The notes under the pieces: generated by a model
What the model was told of the DNA's origin: nothing
What the model saw: the letters and a program-made list of their open reading frames with translations, nothing else
Database searches by the model: none
Shown here: one piece after another, positions 17,022-25,262 of the stretch
Layout of the letters: the number at the start of each line of letters is the position of its first letter
Position numbering within the stretch: the first letter of the stretch is position 1
Translations under genes and position numbers: made by a program
Origin: an uncultured Saprospiraceae bacterium
GTDB taxonomy: Bacteria; Bacteroidota; Bacteroidia; Chitinophagales; Saprospiraceae
Reading direction: 5' to 3'
DNA length: 38,398 nucleotides
NCBI GenBank assembly: GCA_937918905.1
Contig: CAKZSH010000010.1
Coordinates: 1 to 38,398 of the forward strand

Positions 17022-17053
17022 ACTACTTAATTTAAATACGTAAAAAGACTTTG

Positions 17054-18376
17054 ATGGCCTTTGGAAAAACAAAAAGAGAGCAAACAAAAAATACACTTGA
17101 AGGTAGCGAAGTGCCTTCAAAGTATTGGAGTAGGGTAAAACAAAGGTTTTTCAAAAACAAATTAGCTAAATGGTCTTTACGTATATTAATTGTTATATTT
17201 TTAATTGGAACTTTCGCAGATTTTATTGCCAATGAAAAACCCTTGTATTGTAAAATAGAAGGTAAAACTTATTTTCCTGTTTTTAAACAATATGCTGTAG
17301 ATTTAGGACTCTCAACTTGGGATACTAAATTTTATCAAACACCATGGTCAGAGCATAATTATGAAAAACTAATCATGCCCCCTATCCCTTATTCTCATTT
17401 TACAATTGACTCTAAAAATTCGCGTTTCAAATCTCCTTTTGATAATCAAGATGTTCCTTCTACTCGTTATTGGCATTGGCTAGGAACCGACCAATTTGGA
17501 AAGGACGTTGCGGCAGGTATGGTAAGAGGCGCAAGAATCGCAATGTTAGTTGGAATCATTTCTATGCTCATCGCTTCAATTATAGGAATTTTCTTTGGTG
17601 TACTTGGTGGTTTTTTTGGAGACAATCGTTTTAAAGTATCTCGTGTAAGAGTATTGTTAAATATCATAGGAATATTTTTCTCTTACTTCTACGGATTCCA
17701 AGTAAGAAGCTATGCGCTAAGGATGGCAGGAGAGAATGGCACATTAGCAATTGAGTTATCAAAAAGCTTATTTATTGTTTTTGTAATTTTATTGTTATGT
17801 AATCTACTTGCACGAATAACGGAAAGAAATAACTTCCTTTCAAAAAAAATCACAATACCTGTTGACATCATTGTGATGAGAATTATTGAAATCATGAATT
17901 CTATTCCCGCACTATTTCTTCTTTTAGCAGTTATGGCAATCTTGGAACAACCTTCAATTATTTCCGTAATGGTAATTATAGGGCTTATTAGGTGGACAGG
18001 AATTGCACGATTTGTACGAGCGGAATTATTACGAATTAGATCCCTAGAATACATTGAGGCGGCAGAGGCAATGGGTTTTAAAGATTGGCGAATAATATTA
18101 AAACATGGACTCCCAAATGCAATAGCTCCTGTATTAATTACCATTGCATTTGGAATAGCGTCAGCCATTCTATTAGAAGCCATACTTTCATTCTTAGGAA
18201 TCGGATTAGCTTTGGAAGAAGTTACTTGGGGAGAATTGTTGAGCTATGCCAGAAGAAATACACGAGCTTGGTGGTTAGCGTTATTTCCAGGGTTAGCAAT
18301 ATTCATAACAGTAACCATATTAAATATCATTGGAGATGGCCTGACCGATGCGCTTGATCCAAAATCTAAAGTATAA
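17054..18376 (+). CDS. ABC transporter permease, DppC type, with extra segments
   Basis: A 440-residue partner permease; usual DppC proteins are about 300 residues. TM1 is at about 36-55. An enlarged loop follows before the canonical WLGTDQFGKDVAAGMVRGAR. After the next TM and the GGFFGD segment there is a second insertion of about 75 residues with two further hydrophobic stretches (around 200-215 and 234-252), before RIIEIMNSIPALFLLLAV. The EAA loop is EAAEAMGFKDWRIILKHGLPN, and LSFLGIGL and the ending DGLTDALDPKSKV are typical. The frame opens with TTG at 17051 immediately before ATG 17054; I take the ATG. No ATPase genes follow, so they must be encoded elsewhere. Confidence 0.92.
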   Translation: MAFGKTKREQTKNTLEGSEVPSKYWSRVKQRFFKNKLAKWSLRILIVIFLIGTFADFIANEKPLYCKIEGKTYFPVFKQYAVDLGLSTWDTKFYQTPWSEHNYEKLIMPPIPYSHFTIDSKNSRFKSPFDNQDVPSTRYWHWLGTDQFGKDVAAGMVRGARIAMLVGIISMLIASIIGIFFGVLGGFFGDNRFKVSRVRVLLNIIGIFFSYFYGFQVRSYALRMAGENGTLAIELSKSLFIVFVILLLCNLLARITERNNFLSKKITIPVDIIVMRIIEIMNSIPALFLLLAVMAILEQPSIISVMVIIGLIRWTGIARFVRAELLRIRSLEYIEAAEAMGFKDWRIILKHGLPNAIAPVLITIAFGIASAILLEAILSFLGIGLALEEVTWGELLSYARRNTRAWWLALFPGLAIFITVTILNIIGDGLTDALDPKSKV

Positions 18377-18528
18377 TAAAACAATTTGTTTTTGTAAAAA
18401 CAATAGGATGCCCGAAAACATTGAAGTTGAATTTTCGAGATGTTAGTAACTTTTTTAACATAAAAAACAAAATGTTTTATTATTTGTTAAAAAAATTTTA
18501 CCTTTGATAAATAGATAGGAAAACAAAC

Positions 18529-18741
18529 CTATGATTTGCGTTTCTTTTTACGCATTTTTTTAGGAAAAAGATTAGTTTTTCCTTTCTTGGTTGACATCTT
18601 GCCTTTTTTGCCTGTGCTTGCTCCTATTTTAGCAGGATCATTCATAGGACAACCCGTTTTTTTACTACGGCAAGAGGTAGACATTAAGGCCACCATTAGT
18701 AGAAGGGAACTACACCACAAAAGCAGTTTTAATTTTTTCAT
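18529..18741 (-). CDS. Small basic lipoprotein
   Basis: A 70-residue predicted lipoprotein. The hydrophobic signal MKKLKLLLWCSSLLLMVALM is followed by STSC with the lipidated Cys at 24. The mature part of about 47 residues is very basic, with CPMNDPAKIGAS, KKGKMSTKKGKTNLFPKK and a final MRKKKRKS. I recall NLFPKKM-ending lipoproteins in related bacteria, but know of no function. A frame of similar length on the opposite strand is unlikely because this one has a clean signal and lipobox. A possible -7 box (TATTTTTG, minus strand, 18786-18793) lies upstream. The gene converges with the permease operon, and the gap between them (18377-18528) holds only AT-rich sequence. Confidence 0.75.
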   Translation of the reverse strand: MKKLKLLLWCSSLLLMVALMSTSCRSKKTGCPMNDPAKIGASTGKKGKMSTKKGKTNLFPKKMRKKKRKS

Positions 18742-18870
18742 GTAAGATGATTTGAGAAAACAATATTAAAAATGGACTGCAAAATACAAAAATAATATGA
18801 TCACATTTAGCGTTTAAACGCTCAAAACCCCCGTATTTATTGGGTTTTTTCGTTTTTTTATCGTTAAATG

Positions 18871-18902
18871 TTTGTAATTGATAATAACAGCACATAAATT
18901 TG
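18871..18902 (+). promoter_or_regulatory. HU gene promoter
   Basis: TTTG (18871-18874), 20 bases, then TAAATTTG (18895-18902), both perfect matches to the phylum consensus. The leader would be about 26 nt. Confidence 0.8.
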
Positions 18903-18933
18903 TGCCATTCTTTTCAAATTTAAATTTTTTAAA

Positions 18934-19206
18934 ATGAACAAAGGAGATCTTATTAACAAAGTAGCTGAAGATGCTAACTTAAGTAAAGCTCAAGCTACAG
19001 AAGCAGTAAATTGTGTATTAGACACAATTGGTAACACCCTTAAAGATGGAGACAAAGTTTCTATCGTAGGATTCGGTACATTTTCATCTGCTCATAGAGC
19101 GGCTAGAGTGGGTAGAAACCCTAAGACTGGCGCAGCTCTTCAAATTGCAGCTAAAAATGTAGTAAAATTCAAACCTGGTAAAGAATTATCTGCATCAGTT
19201 AATTAA
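18934..19206 (+). CDS. HU family DNA-binding protein
   Basis: A 90-residue histone-like nucleoid protein. It has the typical MNKGDLINKVAEDANLSKAQA start, KVSIVGFGTF in the beta region, the DNA-embracing arm RAARVGRNPKTGAALQIAA with the minor-groove proline in RNPKTG, and the VVKFKPGKEL ending. Length and sequence are standard. It has a strong promoter and its own terminator, as expected of an abundant protein. Confidence 0.97.
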   Translation: MNKGDLINKVAEDANLSKAQATEAVNCVLDTIGNTLKDGDKVSIVGFGTFSSAHRAARVGRNPKTGAALQIAAKNVVKFKPGKELSASVN

Positions 19207-19228
19207 TTTGAAATACTAAAGATTTCAT

Positions 19229-19266
19229 AAAGGGCAATTCAGTTAATTCTGAGTTGCCCTTTTATA
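19229..19266 (+). terminator. Terminator after the HU gene
   Basis: The stem AAAGGGCAATTCAG / CTGAGTTGCCCTTT (13 pairs plus one wobble) with a 6-nt loop is followed by TTTATATTTT. Confidence 0.88.
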
Positions 19267-19396
19267 TTTTTAACTCTCCATTTTTTTTTGATTTTTTATA
19301 AGATATAAAAGATTTTGTTTTAAAATTTATTCACTTTTGCGTTTTAATTTCTTTGCGAAAAATCAACTTTTAAAACGATCATATTAAATCAAAAAA

Positions 19397-20542
19397 ATGA
19401 AATTTGGAACTAAAGTAATCCATGCAGGTATAGAACCTGACCCATCAACGGGAGCAATCATGACTCCTATTTTTCAAACTTCTACTTACGTTCAAGACGC
19501 CCCAGGTAAACATAAAGGGTACGCTTATGGAAGAACTCGAAACCCAACTCGAAGTGCTTTAGAAAAAAACTTAGCTTCACTTGAAAATGGGACTGAAGCG
19601 ATTTGTTTTAGTAGTGGAGTAGCAGCTATGGATGCTATTTTGAAATTATTGAAACCAGGTGATGAGATAGTTTCTACAAATGATTTGTACGGTGGATCGT
19701 ATCGACTCATGACTAAAATCTATGGTAAGTTTGGAATTAAATCTCACTTTGTAGGAATGGATGGAACGAAGGATATGGAAAAGGTTATTAATGAAAATAC
19801 TAAACTCATTTGGATTGAAACACCTACCAATCCTATGCTAAACATTGTTGATATCAAAAAGATTTGTAGCATTGCCAAAAAGTATGGGGTCATGACTTGT
19901 GTTGATAATACTTTTGCTTCACCTTATTTACAAACACCTCTTGATTTGGGCGCAGACCTCGTTTTACATTCTGCTACAAAATACTTGGGAGGTCACTCGG
20001 ATGTAATCCACGGTGCAGTAATTACAAAAGATGTTAAGATTGCTGAAGAACTTCGATTTATTCAAAATGCTGCTGGAGCAGTTCCTGGACCTCAAGATTG
20101 TTTTTTAGTTTTGAGAGGAATTAAAACACTACATTTACGGGTACAACGATCTTGTGATAATGCTAAGAAAATTGCAAAATTTTTACTCGCTCACCCAAAG
20201 GTTGATAACGTTTATTTCCCTGGATTAAAAAACCATCCAAATCATAAAATTGCTAAAAAACAAATGAAAGATTTTGGAGGGATGCTTTCTTTTGATATTA
20301 TCGGCGGACGTTTCCGTGATGCTCAAAAGGTAATGAAGGGAACACATTTATTTTCTTTAGCTGAATCTTTAGGAGGAGTGGAGTCATTGATTGGTCATCC
20401 AGCAAGTATGACTCACGCTTCTATTCCCAAAAAAGAAAGATTAAAAGTTGGTTTGACAGATTCTTTAATTCGATTGAGTGTAGGTATTGAAGATGCTGAT
20501 GACTTGATTCAAGACTTGGAAGAAGCTTTAAGAAATATTTAA
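19397..20542 (+). CDS. Trans-sulfuration PLP enzyme (cystathionine gamma-synthase/lyase)
   Basis: A 381-residue PLP enzyme of the Cys/Met metabolism family. It either makes cystathionine from an activated homoserine and cysteine, or cleaves cystathionine to cysteine. Motifs: YAYGRTRNPTRSALE, CFSSGVAAMDA, TNDLYGGSYR, ETPTNPMLNIVDI, CVDNTFASPYLQ, and SATKYLGGHSD with the PLP-binding Lys195, then SLGGVESLIGHPASMTHASIP and IRLSVGIEDADDLI. Sequence motifs alone do not separate gamma-synthase from gamma-lyase, and no met or cys gene is adjacent to decide it. No SAM riboswitch is visible in the 190-bp upstream gap. Confidence 0.92.
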   Translation: MKFGTKVIHAGIEPDPSTGAIMTPIFQTSTYVQDAPGKHKGYAYGRTRNPTRSALEKNLASLENGTEAICFSSGVAAMDAILKLLKPGDEIVSTNDLYGGSYRLMTKIYGKFGIKSHFVGMDGTKDMEKVINENTKLIWIETPTNPMLNIVDIKKICSIAKKYGVMTCVDNTFASPYLQTPLDLGADLVLHSATKYLGGHSDVIHGAVITKDVKIAEELRFIQNAAGAVPGPQDCFLVLRGIKTLHLRVQRSCDNAKKIAKFLLAHPKVDNVYFPGLKNHPNHKIAKKQMKDFGGMLSFDIIGGRFRDAQKVMKGTHLFSLAESLGGVESLIGHPASMTHASIPKKERLKVGLTDSLIRLSVGIEDADDLIQDLEEALRNI

Positions 20543-20566
20543 AAAACGTAACCGTTCAATACGACC

Positions 20567-20667
20567 TTGTAACCACCAACTGAAGTTGGCAGGTTATTTT
20601 TGTATTTAAATCGTTAAGTTAAACAACTACTTTGGGACAACCTGCCAACTGAAGTTGGCGGTTACAA
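20567..20667. repeat. Inverted pair of self-palindromic repeat units
   Basis: Two 29-bp arms (20567-20595 and 20639-20667) are inverted copies of each other with three differences. Each arm contains its own hairpin, CCAACT / AGTTGG, bordered by GTAACC and GGTT. A third copy of the unit is at 28375-28401. It starts 24 bp after the stop of the trans-sulfuration gene and occupies part of the 322-bp gap before radC, which also holds two terminator-like hairpins. Confidence 0.85.
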
Positions 20668-20692
20668 AAAAAATAATGTATTTACAATTTCA

Positions 20693-20731
20693 TAAAAACG
20701 TGTTTAGATTCAGTTTCTAAACACGTTTTTA
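20693..20731 (+). terminator. Terminator of the trans-sulfuration gene
   Basis: The 16-bp perfect stem TAAAAACGTGTTTAGA / TCTAAACACGTTTTTA with a 7-nt loop is followed by TATTTT. It is unusually far (150 bp) from the stop because the repeat pair lies between. Confidence 0.85.
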
Positions 20732-20738
20732 TATTTTA

Positions 20739-20779
20739 AATATTGTTCTAACATATGCGAAAGAACAATATTGTTTTTT
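20739..20779 (+). terminator. Second terminator-like hairpin before radC
   Basis: The 11-bp stem AATATTGTTCT / AGAACAATATT (20762-20772) is followed by GTTTTTT. It could back up the preceding terminator or act in the radC leader. Confidence 0.6.
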
Positions 20780-20864
20780 AAGGAGGAAAAAATATATTTT
20801 GTGAAAGAAAATGAATTTGAGAAACCTTTTATTCTATTACCTTTCACATTTTTAATCCTGTAAA

Positions 20865-21569
20865 ATGGATGCATACAAAAGAGAAAAACTAGCTATCACT
20901 TCTTGGGCAGAGGAAGATCGTCCTCGTGAAAAATTATTGAGCAAAGGAAAACATGTTCTTTCCAATGCTGAACTCATTGCGATACTTTTAGGTTCGGGTT
21001 CAAGAGAAGAAACCGCAGTAAGTTTAGCCCAAAAGATTTTAAGTTCAGTAGAAAACAATCTAAATGAATTGGGAAAATGTTCACTTTCAGAATTCCAAAA
21101 ATTCAAAGGAATAGGCGAAGCAAAAGCTATTTCCATTGCCGCCGCAATGGAACTTGGGCGACGTCGACAACTTTCAGTTATCAAAGACCGTCCTCAAATC
21201 AAAAGTAGCTCAGATGCATTCGCAGCCATTGCTCCTATTTTAATTGACTTACCTCACGAAGAATTTTGGATTTTATTATTAAGTCGATCCAATCATGTGG
21301 TAGGAAGAGAACAAATTAGCATTGGAGGTGTGACGGGAACTGTCGTAGATGCTAAAGTTGTTTTTAGGAAGGCTTTGGAAAAACCTGGAATTACAAGTAT
21401 CATTCTTTGCCATAATCATCCTTCTGGAAATTTACGTCCTAGTGAAGCGGATATAGTTTTGACAAAAAAATTAAAGAAGGCGGGGAGCGTTTTAGATCTT
21501 ACGGTATTCGATCATTTGATTGTATCGGAAAGAGGGTATTATAGTTTTGCTGACGAAGGGATGTTTTAA
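20865..21569 (+). CDS. radC: RadC family JAB domain protein
   Basis: A 234-residue protein. The N-terminal helix-hairpin-helix-like part contains LSNAELIAILLGSG and FQKFKGIGEAKAISIAAA. The C-terminal JAB/MPN metallopeptidase-like domain contains the metal motif HNHPSG (183-188) and Asp196. Named for a supposed role in DNA repair, but its actual biochemical role is unsettled. Length and motifs match the chromosomal form rather than short phage versions. It converges with recX with only 24 bp between the stops and no terminator. Confidence 0.95.
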   Translation: MDAYKREKLAITSWAEEDRPREKLLSKGKHVLSNAELIAILLGSGSREETAVSLAQKILSSVENNLNELGKCSLSEFQKFKGIGEAKAISIAAAMELGRRRQLSVIKDRPQIKSSSDAFAAIAPILIDLPHEEFWILLLSRSNHVVGREQISIGGVTGTVVDAKVVFRKALEKPGITSIILCHNHPSGNLRPSEADIVLTKKLKKAGSVLDLTVFDHLIVSERGYYSFADEGMF

Positions 21570-21593
21570 AAATTTTGTCAAAGAACAAAAAAT

Positions 21594-22082
21594 TTAGGTC
21601 GTGGTTTTAGGTCTTTGTTTCACTTCTCTCCAAACAATCGCAGATTCAAATCCTCTGGAGATAGCATATTTTCCTAAATTGGTATTGGTCTTAAATTCGT
21701 TTTCTTTTTTGATATATTTTAATCGTTTTTCAAAAACTTCATGAAGCGTTTTGATATAATCTTCTTCTTCAATTTCTTCCATTGCTTTTTTGATGCAGTA
21801 GGCAGAAATTTTTCTCAATTTTAATTCTTGAGTGATTCTAACTCTACCCCATTTTTTTATTCTAAATTTTCCTCCCGCATACATTTTTGCGAAGCGTTCC
21901 TCATTTAGAAAATCATCAGTAATTAAATCAACAATGATATTTTCTAAGTCATCCCCATAAATCCCTAAGTCCAGAAGTTTATTCCGAACTTCTTTATGAC
22001 ACCTCTCTTGATAAGCACAGTAGCGTTGAAGTTTTTTCAACGCATCATCTTTGCTGACGTATTTTTTTGTTTTTTTCCACAT
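21594..22082 (-). CDS. recX: Regulatory protein RecX
   Basis: A 162-residue helical protein of the RecX family, which binds and modulates RecA filaments. Three-helix repeats are visible: ALKKLQRYCAYQERCHKEVRNKL, then DLITDDFLNEERFAKMYAGGKFRIKKWGRVRI, and the later region KISAYCIKKAMEEI. Start MWKKTKKYVSKDDAL fits the family. The gene is 9 kb from recA and on the opposite strand. Its start lies 11 bp from a 30-bp perfect inverted repeat (22094-22188), which is therefore in or next to its 5' region. Confidence 0.9.
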   Translation of the reverse strand: MWKKTKKYVSKDDALKKLQRYCAYQERCHKEVRNKLLDLGIYGDDLENIIVDLITDDFLNEERFAKMYAGGKFRIKKWGRVRITQELKLRKISAYCIKKAMEEIEEEDYIKTLHEVFEKRLKYIKKENEFKTNTNLGKYAISRGFESAIVWREVKQRPKTTT

Positions 22083-22093
22083 ATTATAATACG

Positions 22094-22188
22094 GCTTTCA
22101 CGTACCACGACTCTCTGAGTCGTCACAGTTATTCGATAAATGATTAAACTTTAATGTAACGACTCAGAGAGTCGTGGTACGTGAAAGC
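22094..22188. repeat. Perfect 30-bp inverted repeat with internal hairpins
   Basis: Arms 22094-22123 (starting GCTTTCACGTACC) and 22159-22188 are perfect reverse complements separated by 35 bp. Each arm contains ACGACTC-TCT-GAGTCGT or its complement, a hairpin of its own. A further pair, GTTATTCGA (22128-22136) and TCGAATAAC (22193-22201), interleaves with it. The element fills the gap between the recX start and the stop of the DUF6503-like gene. Confidence 0.9.
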
Positions 22189-22201
22189 TGCGTCGAATAA
22201 C

Positions 22202-22915
22202 TTACTTACCAGACAGAATATAATCCGTCCCTAAGAATTTATCATCAATATTAAAATACCATTTTCGATCACGAGGCAAACGAATCCCTTTTACAACTAC
22301 CTCATCTTCTAACGTAATATACTCGCCATCATTCTTTAATTCATCATGATAAAATCGATATCCGATCAAAGCATAAGTCTGAGGATGAAAATAAAAATAC
22401 CAAGTGTCATGTCCAACAGGCTCATTATAACTTACTTTGAGTTGCCAACATTCTTTATTTTGAAAAGTAGTCTTTTTCACTTCCTCATAAATCTTAGTTC
22501 CTGGGTCATTTAATTTCATTGGTAAACCATAAAGATAAGTTTGATAATCTCTCCAAAATTTTGTCCACTTACATTCCAATCGATGTTTTTTGATTTCTTC
22601 TTCTGAGAAAAATTTCTTTCCATTCAACTCATGTGTACATTTATCTTTTTCCAAACTCCGAATAACCACATTTCCATCAGAGACATCCTTTTGCCAAAAT
22701 GTCCCTTTTTTATTATTCCATTTTGAAGTTGTCAATCTTTGAGGTCGATTGGGAGTATCTTGTTTTAGATTCAAAGTCATTTTAATCTTAGCCCATTTTC
22801 CTTTTGGATCATGATATTTAATACTCTTTGCTAATAATTCTTTTCCCGTCATATTTTGACCTAAAAGATTCAACGAAAACAAAGACAATAAAATAATAGC
22901 ACATATTGATTTCAT
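22202..22915 (-). CDS. DUF6503-like exported protein (LolA-like fold)
   Basis: A 237-residue protein with a signal peptide, MKSICAIILLSLFSLNLLG, cleaved near QN. The mature region resembles the Bacteroidota DUF6503 proteins and, more distantly, the outer-membrane lipoprotein-sorting fold: MTGKELLAKSIKYHDPKGKW, KMTLNL, GLPMKLNDPGTKI, DTWYFYFHPQTYALIGYRF and LEDEVVVKGIRLPRDRKWYF. It is probably periplasmic; its ligand is unknown. The frame opens at 22936 but the extra MFYKFII precedes a better signal start at 22915. Family naming is from memory of the pattern. Confidence 0.75.
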   Translation of the reverse strand: MKSICAIILLSLFSLNLLGQNMTGKELLAKSIKYHDPKGKWAKIKMTLNLKQDTPNRPQRLTTSKWNNKKGTFWQKDVSDGNVVIRSLEKDKCTHELNGKKFFSEEEIKKHRLECKWTKFWRDYQTYLYGLPMKLNDPGTKIYEEVKKTTFQNKECWQLKVSYNEPVGHDTWYFYFHPQTYALIGYRFYHDELKNDGEYITLEDEVVVKGIRLPRDRKWYFNIDDKFLGTDYILSGK

Positions 22916-23019
22916 AATTATGAATTTATAAAACACAAAATACGTGGTATTTTTATATTTTTAGGTATCAATGCTAAGTGTCACATATCAAGATTCAACA
23001 GCTTTAAAGTAAAAGCACC

Positions 23020-23508
23020 ATGCTAGAAAAAGCACACTATAAATCACCATTAGGGATTATCGAAATCATCGGAAGCGAATATGGTATTTCTTCTGTAAAA
23101 TTAAAAACAGAATTAAAGGAAGCCTCTAAAGAAATTCCAACTCACCTACAGGCATGTGTACAACAATTGGGTGAATATTTTAAAGGGGAAAGAAAAGAGT
23201 TTGATTTAAAATTGGACTTTGGTACTGCCACAGATTTTACTCAAAAAGTATGGAATGCACTACTTGAAATTCCTTATGGTCACACTACCAGTTATGCTGT
23301 TATCGCAGAAAAAGTAGGCTCTCCAAAAGCCGTCCGAGCAGTAGGAATGGCAAATCGTAACAATCAAATTGCATTTATTGTCCCTTGCCATCGAGTAATT
23401 GCAAAGAGTGGGAAACTACAAGGATATTTTTATGGATTGGATACAAAGAGAGCATTACTTCAACTAGAAAACCCATCAAGCTTCGCTCAACAAGGAACTC
23501 TTTTTTAA
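23020..23508 (+). CDS. ogt: Methylated-DNA--[protein]-cysteine S-methyltransferase
   Basis: A 162-residue suicide enzyme that removes O6-alkyl groups from guanine. The DNA-binding helix-turn-helix region IPYGHTTSYAVIAEKVGSPKAVRAVGMANRNN leads to the active site IVPCHRV with Cys123. The following segment is GKLQGYFYGLDTKRALLQLE, slightly different from the common GGL..K..LL pattern. There is no Ada-type regulatory domain, so this is the Ogt/MGMT form. It diverges from the DUF6503-like gene and converges with the GH3 gene. Confidence 0.95.
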   Translation: MLEKAHYKSPLGIIEIIGSEYGISSVKLKTELKEASKEIPTHLQACVQQLGEYFKGERKEFDLKLDFGTATDFTQKVWNALLEIPYGHTTSYAVIAEKVGSPKAVRAVGMANRNNQIAFIVPCHRVIAKSGKLQGYFYGLDTKRALLQLENPSSFAQQGTLF

Positions 23509-23535
23509 TGAACAATTAAGAATGAATAATTAATA
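23507..23535 (+). repeat. Dispersed AT-rich repeat, copy 3
   Basis: AATGAACAATTAAGAATGAA followed by TAATTAAT starts on the ogt stop codon and ends just inside the convergent GH3 gene. It shares its core with the copies at 4977 and 11211. Confidence 0.5.
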
Positions 23536-25059
23536 AGAAACTCCACCGCTTGAAAAATCAATTATTTCTTCCACATACTTTCGATGATTAGCCAAACGAG
23601 GCACTTTATGTTGACCTCCATATTTTCCTTTTGACTTTAACCAATTGTGGAAAGTGCCTCTTGGGAGTGGGCGCATTTTTAATCTTTCCAAAGCCATTCC
23701 TTTGTAACGCTTCGCTTCGTAGTCAGAATTTATTTTTTGTAAATTCTCGTCTAATAATTTATTGAATGCTTTAAGGTCGGCAGGTGTTTTTTCAAATTCA
23801 ATGAGCCATTCATGTCCACCTTTTCCTTGCTTAGATAGAAAGATAGGAGCTACCGTATATTCAGTAGCGATGGCATCCATTGTTTGACAAGTTTGTGCTA
23901 GAGCTTTATCAGTATTCGAAACCATCACTTCCTCGCCAAATGCATTGACAAATTGTTTGGTTCGACCTGTAATTTTAATTTTGTAAGGACTCGTAGAAGT
24001 GAACATCACCGTGTCACCTGGAACATATCTCCAAAGTCCTGCATTGGTACTAATCACCATTGCATAATTTTTTCCCATCTCCACTTCCGAAAGCGGAATT
24101 GCTTTTGGATTTTCTTTATTCCATTCTTCCGAAGGCATAAATTCATAATAAATTCCATTATCCAAAAGCAGCAACATATCGTTTGTTGTCAAATCATTTT
24201 GAATAGCAAAGTAACCTTCAGTTGCATTATAAATTTCCATGAACTGAATTCCATCAGGGAAGTATTTTGTAAATACTTCTCGATAAGGATCGAAGCTCAC
24301 ACCACCATGAATATAAACCTGAATATTCGGCCATACCTCTGACATATTTTTCTTACCCGTCAATTCTAAAATTCTATCCAAGTAAACCATCGTCCAAGTC
24401 GGAACACCTCCAATCATCACCATGTCTTTTTCCTTACTCGTAATTTGAGCCATCCGCTCCAATTTCTCATCGAATTGAGGCATCACCGCAGTTGCAATAT
24501 CTGGAGTGAAAAAAGGACGCCCGATATATGGCATTTGATCCATCATAATGGCAGAAACATCTCCAATAAAAGTATTTGGATATTCGTCAAAACGATCCAA
24601 ACTTCCTCCCATCAATAAACTCTTTCCATCAAATTGACGTGCATTAGGATAATTATGATAAAATAAATTCATCGTATCCCAAGTCCCTTGAATATGACAT
24701 TTTTTCAAATTCCTTTTAGAAACTGGAATGAATTTACTCTTGTCGCTAGTTGTACCAGAAGATTTTGCAAACCATTTTACTTTACCACTCCACAATACAT
24801 CCGACTCCCCATGCATCATGCGATTGATATATGGCTTTAAAGATTCGTAGTCTTGAATTGGGACTCGTTCAGCGAAATCGGTGGGAGTTTTAACAGATTT
24901 GAAATCATGCATTCTTCCCCATTCCGTATGCTTTGTAGATTGGATAAGTTCTTTTAACACCGCATCCTGCACTTCATGAGGATGCTCCATGAAATGAAGA
25001 ATCCTATTGTAGCGGTGCTTGAAAAAAAAGCGCATGCTTCTATTTATCAGCTTCTTCAT
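23530..25059 (-). CDS. GH3 family acyl-adenylating protein
   Basis: A 509-residue member of the GH3 family, related to the adenylate-forming (ANL) enzymes. Plant members conjugate amino acids to auxin or jasmonate; the bacterial substrate is unknown. Motifs: the nucleotide-binding SSGTTSDKSKFIP (100-112), IYNATEGYFA (about 276-285, the YxxxEG motif), and LWRYVPGDTVMFTS followed by KITGRTKQFVNAFGEEV in the C-terminal lobe. There is no signal peptide. The nearby genes do not suggest a pathway. It is followed, with 21 bp between stops, by the convergent ogt. Confidence 0.9.
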   Translation of the reverse strand: MKKLINRSMRFFFKHRYNRILHFMEHPHEVQDAVLKELIQSTKHTEWGRMHDFKSVKTPTDFAERVPIQDYESLKPYINRMMHGESDVLWSGKVKWFAKSSGTTSDKSKFIPVSKRNLKKCHIQGTWDTMNLFYHNYPNARQFDGKSLLMGGSLDRFDEYPNTFIGDVSAIMMDQMPYIGRPFFTPDIATAVMPQFDEKLERMAQITSKEKDMVMIGGVPTWTMVYLDRILELTGKKNMSEVWPNIQVYIHGGVSFDPYREVFTKYFPDGIQFMEIYNATEGYFAIQNDLTTNDMLLLLDNGIYYEFMPSEEWNKENPKAIPLSEVEMGKNYAMVISTNAGLWRYVPGDTVMFTSTSPYKIKITGRTKQFVNAFGEEVMVSNTDKALAQTCQTMDAIATEYTVAPIFLSKQGKGGHEWLIEFEKTPADLKAFNKLLDENLQKINSDYEAKRYKGMALERLKMRPLPRGTFHNWLKSKGKYGGQHKVPRLANHRKYVEEIIDFSSGGVSY

Positions 25060-25262
25060 GGTTAGTGTGATTGTTTAAAAAAATGGTTTTGTAGAATTTC
25101 TTTCCTATAAATTTAAGAAAATTTTACCAAAACAAATTAAGTTCTTTTTTTCATTAATTCCTGAAAAATGAATGCTTAAAACGTAAAACGTAATGAGATA
25201 TGTATGTTGTTGGGTAAAAAGTAGCTGTCGGGCTTTAGTCCGCAGTAAAAAATACCTGTTTT
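25060..25262. other. Gene-free stretch upstream of the GH3 gene
   Basis: AT-rich sequence with no credible ORF. The only feature seen is a small imperfect palindrome near 25229-25242 (CGGGCTTTAGTCCG), probably another dispersed repeat. Together with the small ORF and the palindrome at 25403-25503 it makes up the 450-bp GH3-uvrA gap. Confidence 0.4.

Noticed and set aside
17710-18183. 157-codon ORF antisense to the DppC-type permease
   Set aside because: It lies wholly within a strongly conserved permease region on the other strand and resembles no protein.
18377-18528. Terminator for the permease operon (TTGTTTTT / AAAAACAA near 18387)
   Set aside because: The stem is short and not followed by a T tract; there is no convincing terminator in this gap.
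18536-18745. 69-codon ORF opposite the small lipoprotein
   Set aside because: Its translation is the antisense of a gene with a clear signal peptide and lipobox; it has no promoter and no independent support.
19263-19396. SAM-type riboswitch before the trans-sulfuration gene
   Set aside because: The gap is AT-rich with no conserved stems or core bases of known SAM riboswitches.
23953-24342. 129-codon ORF antisense to the GH3 gene
   Set aside because: Rich in His, Phe and Ile with no motif; it is a shadow of the GH3 reading frame.
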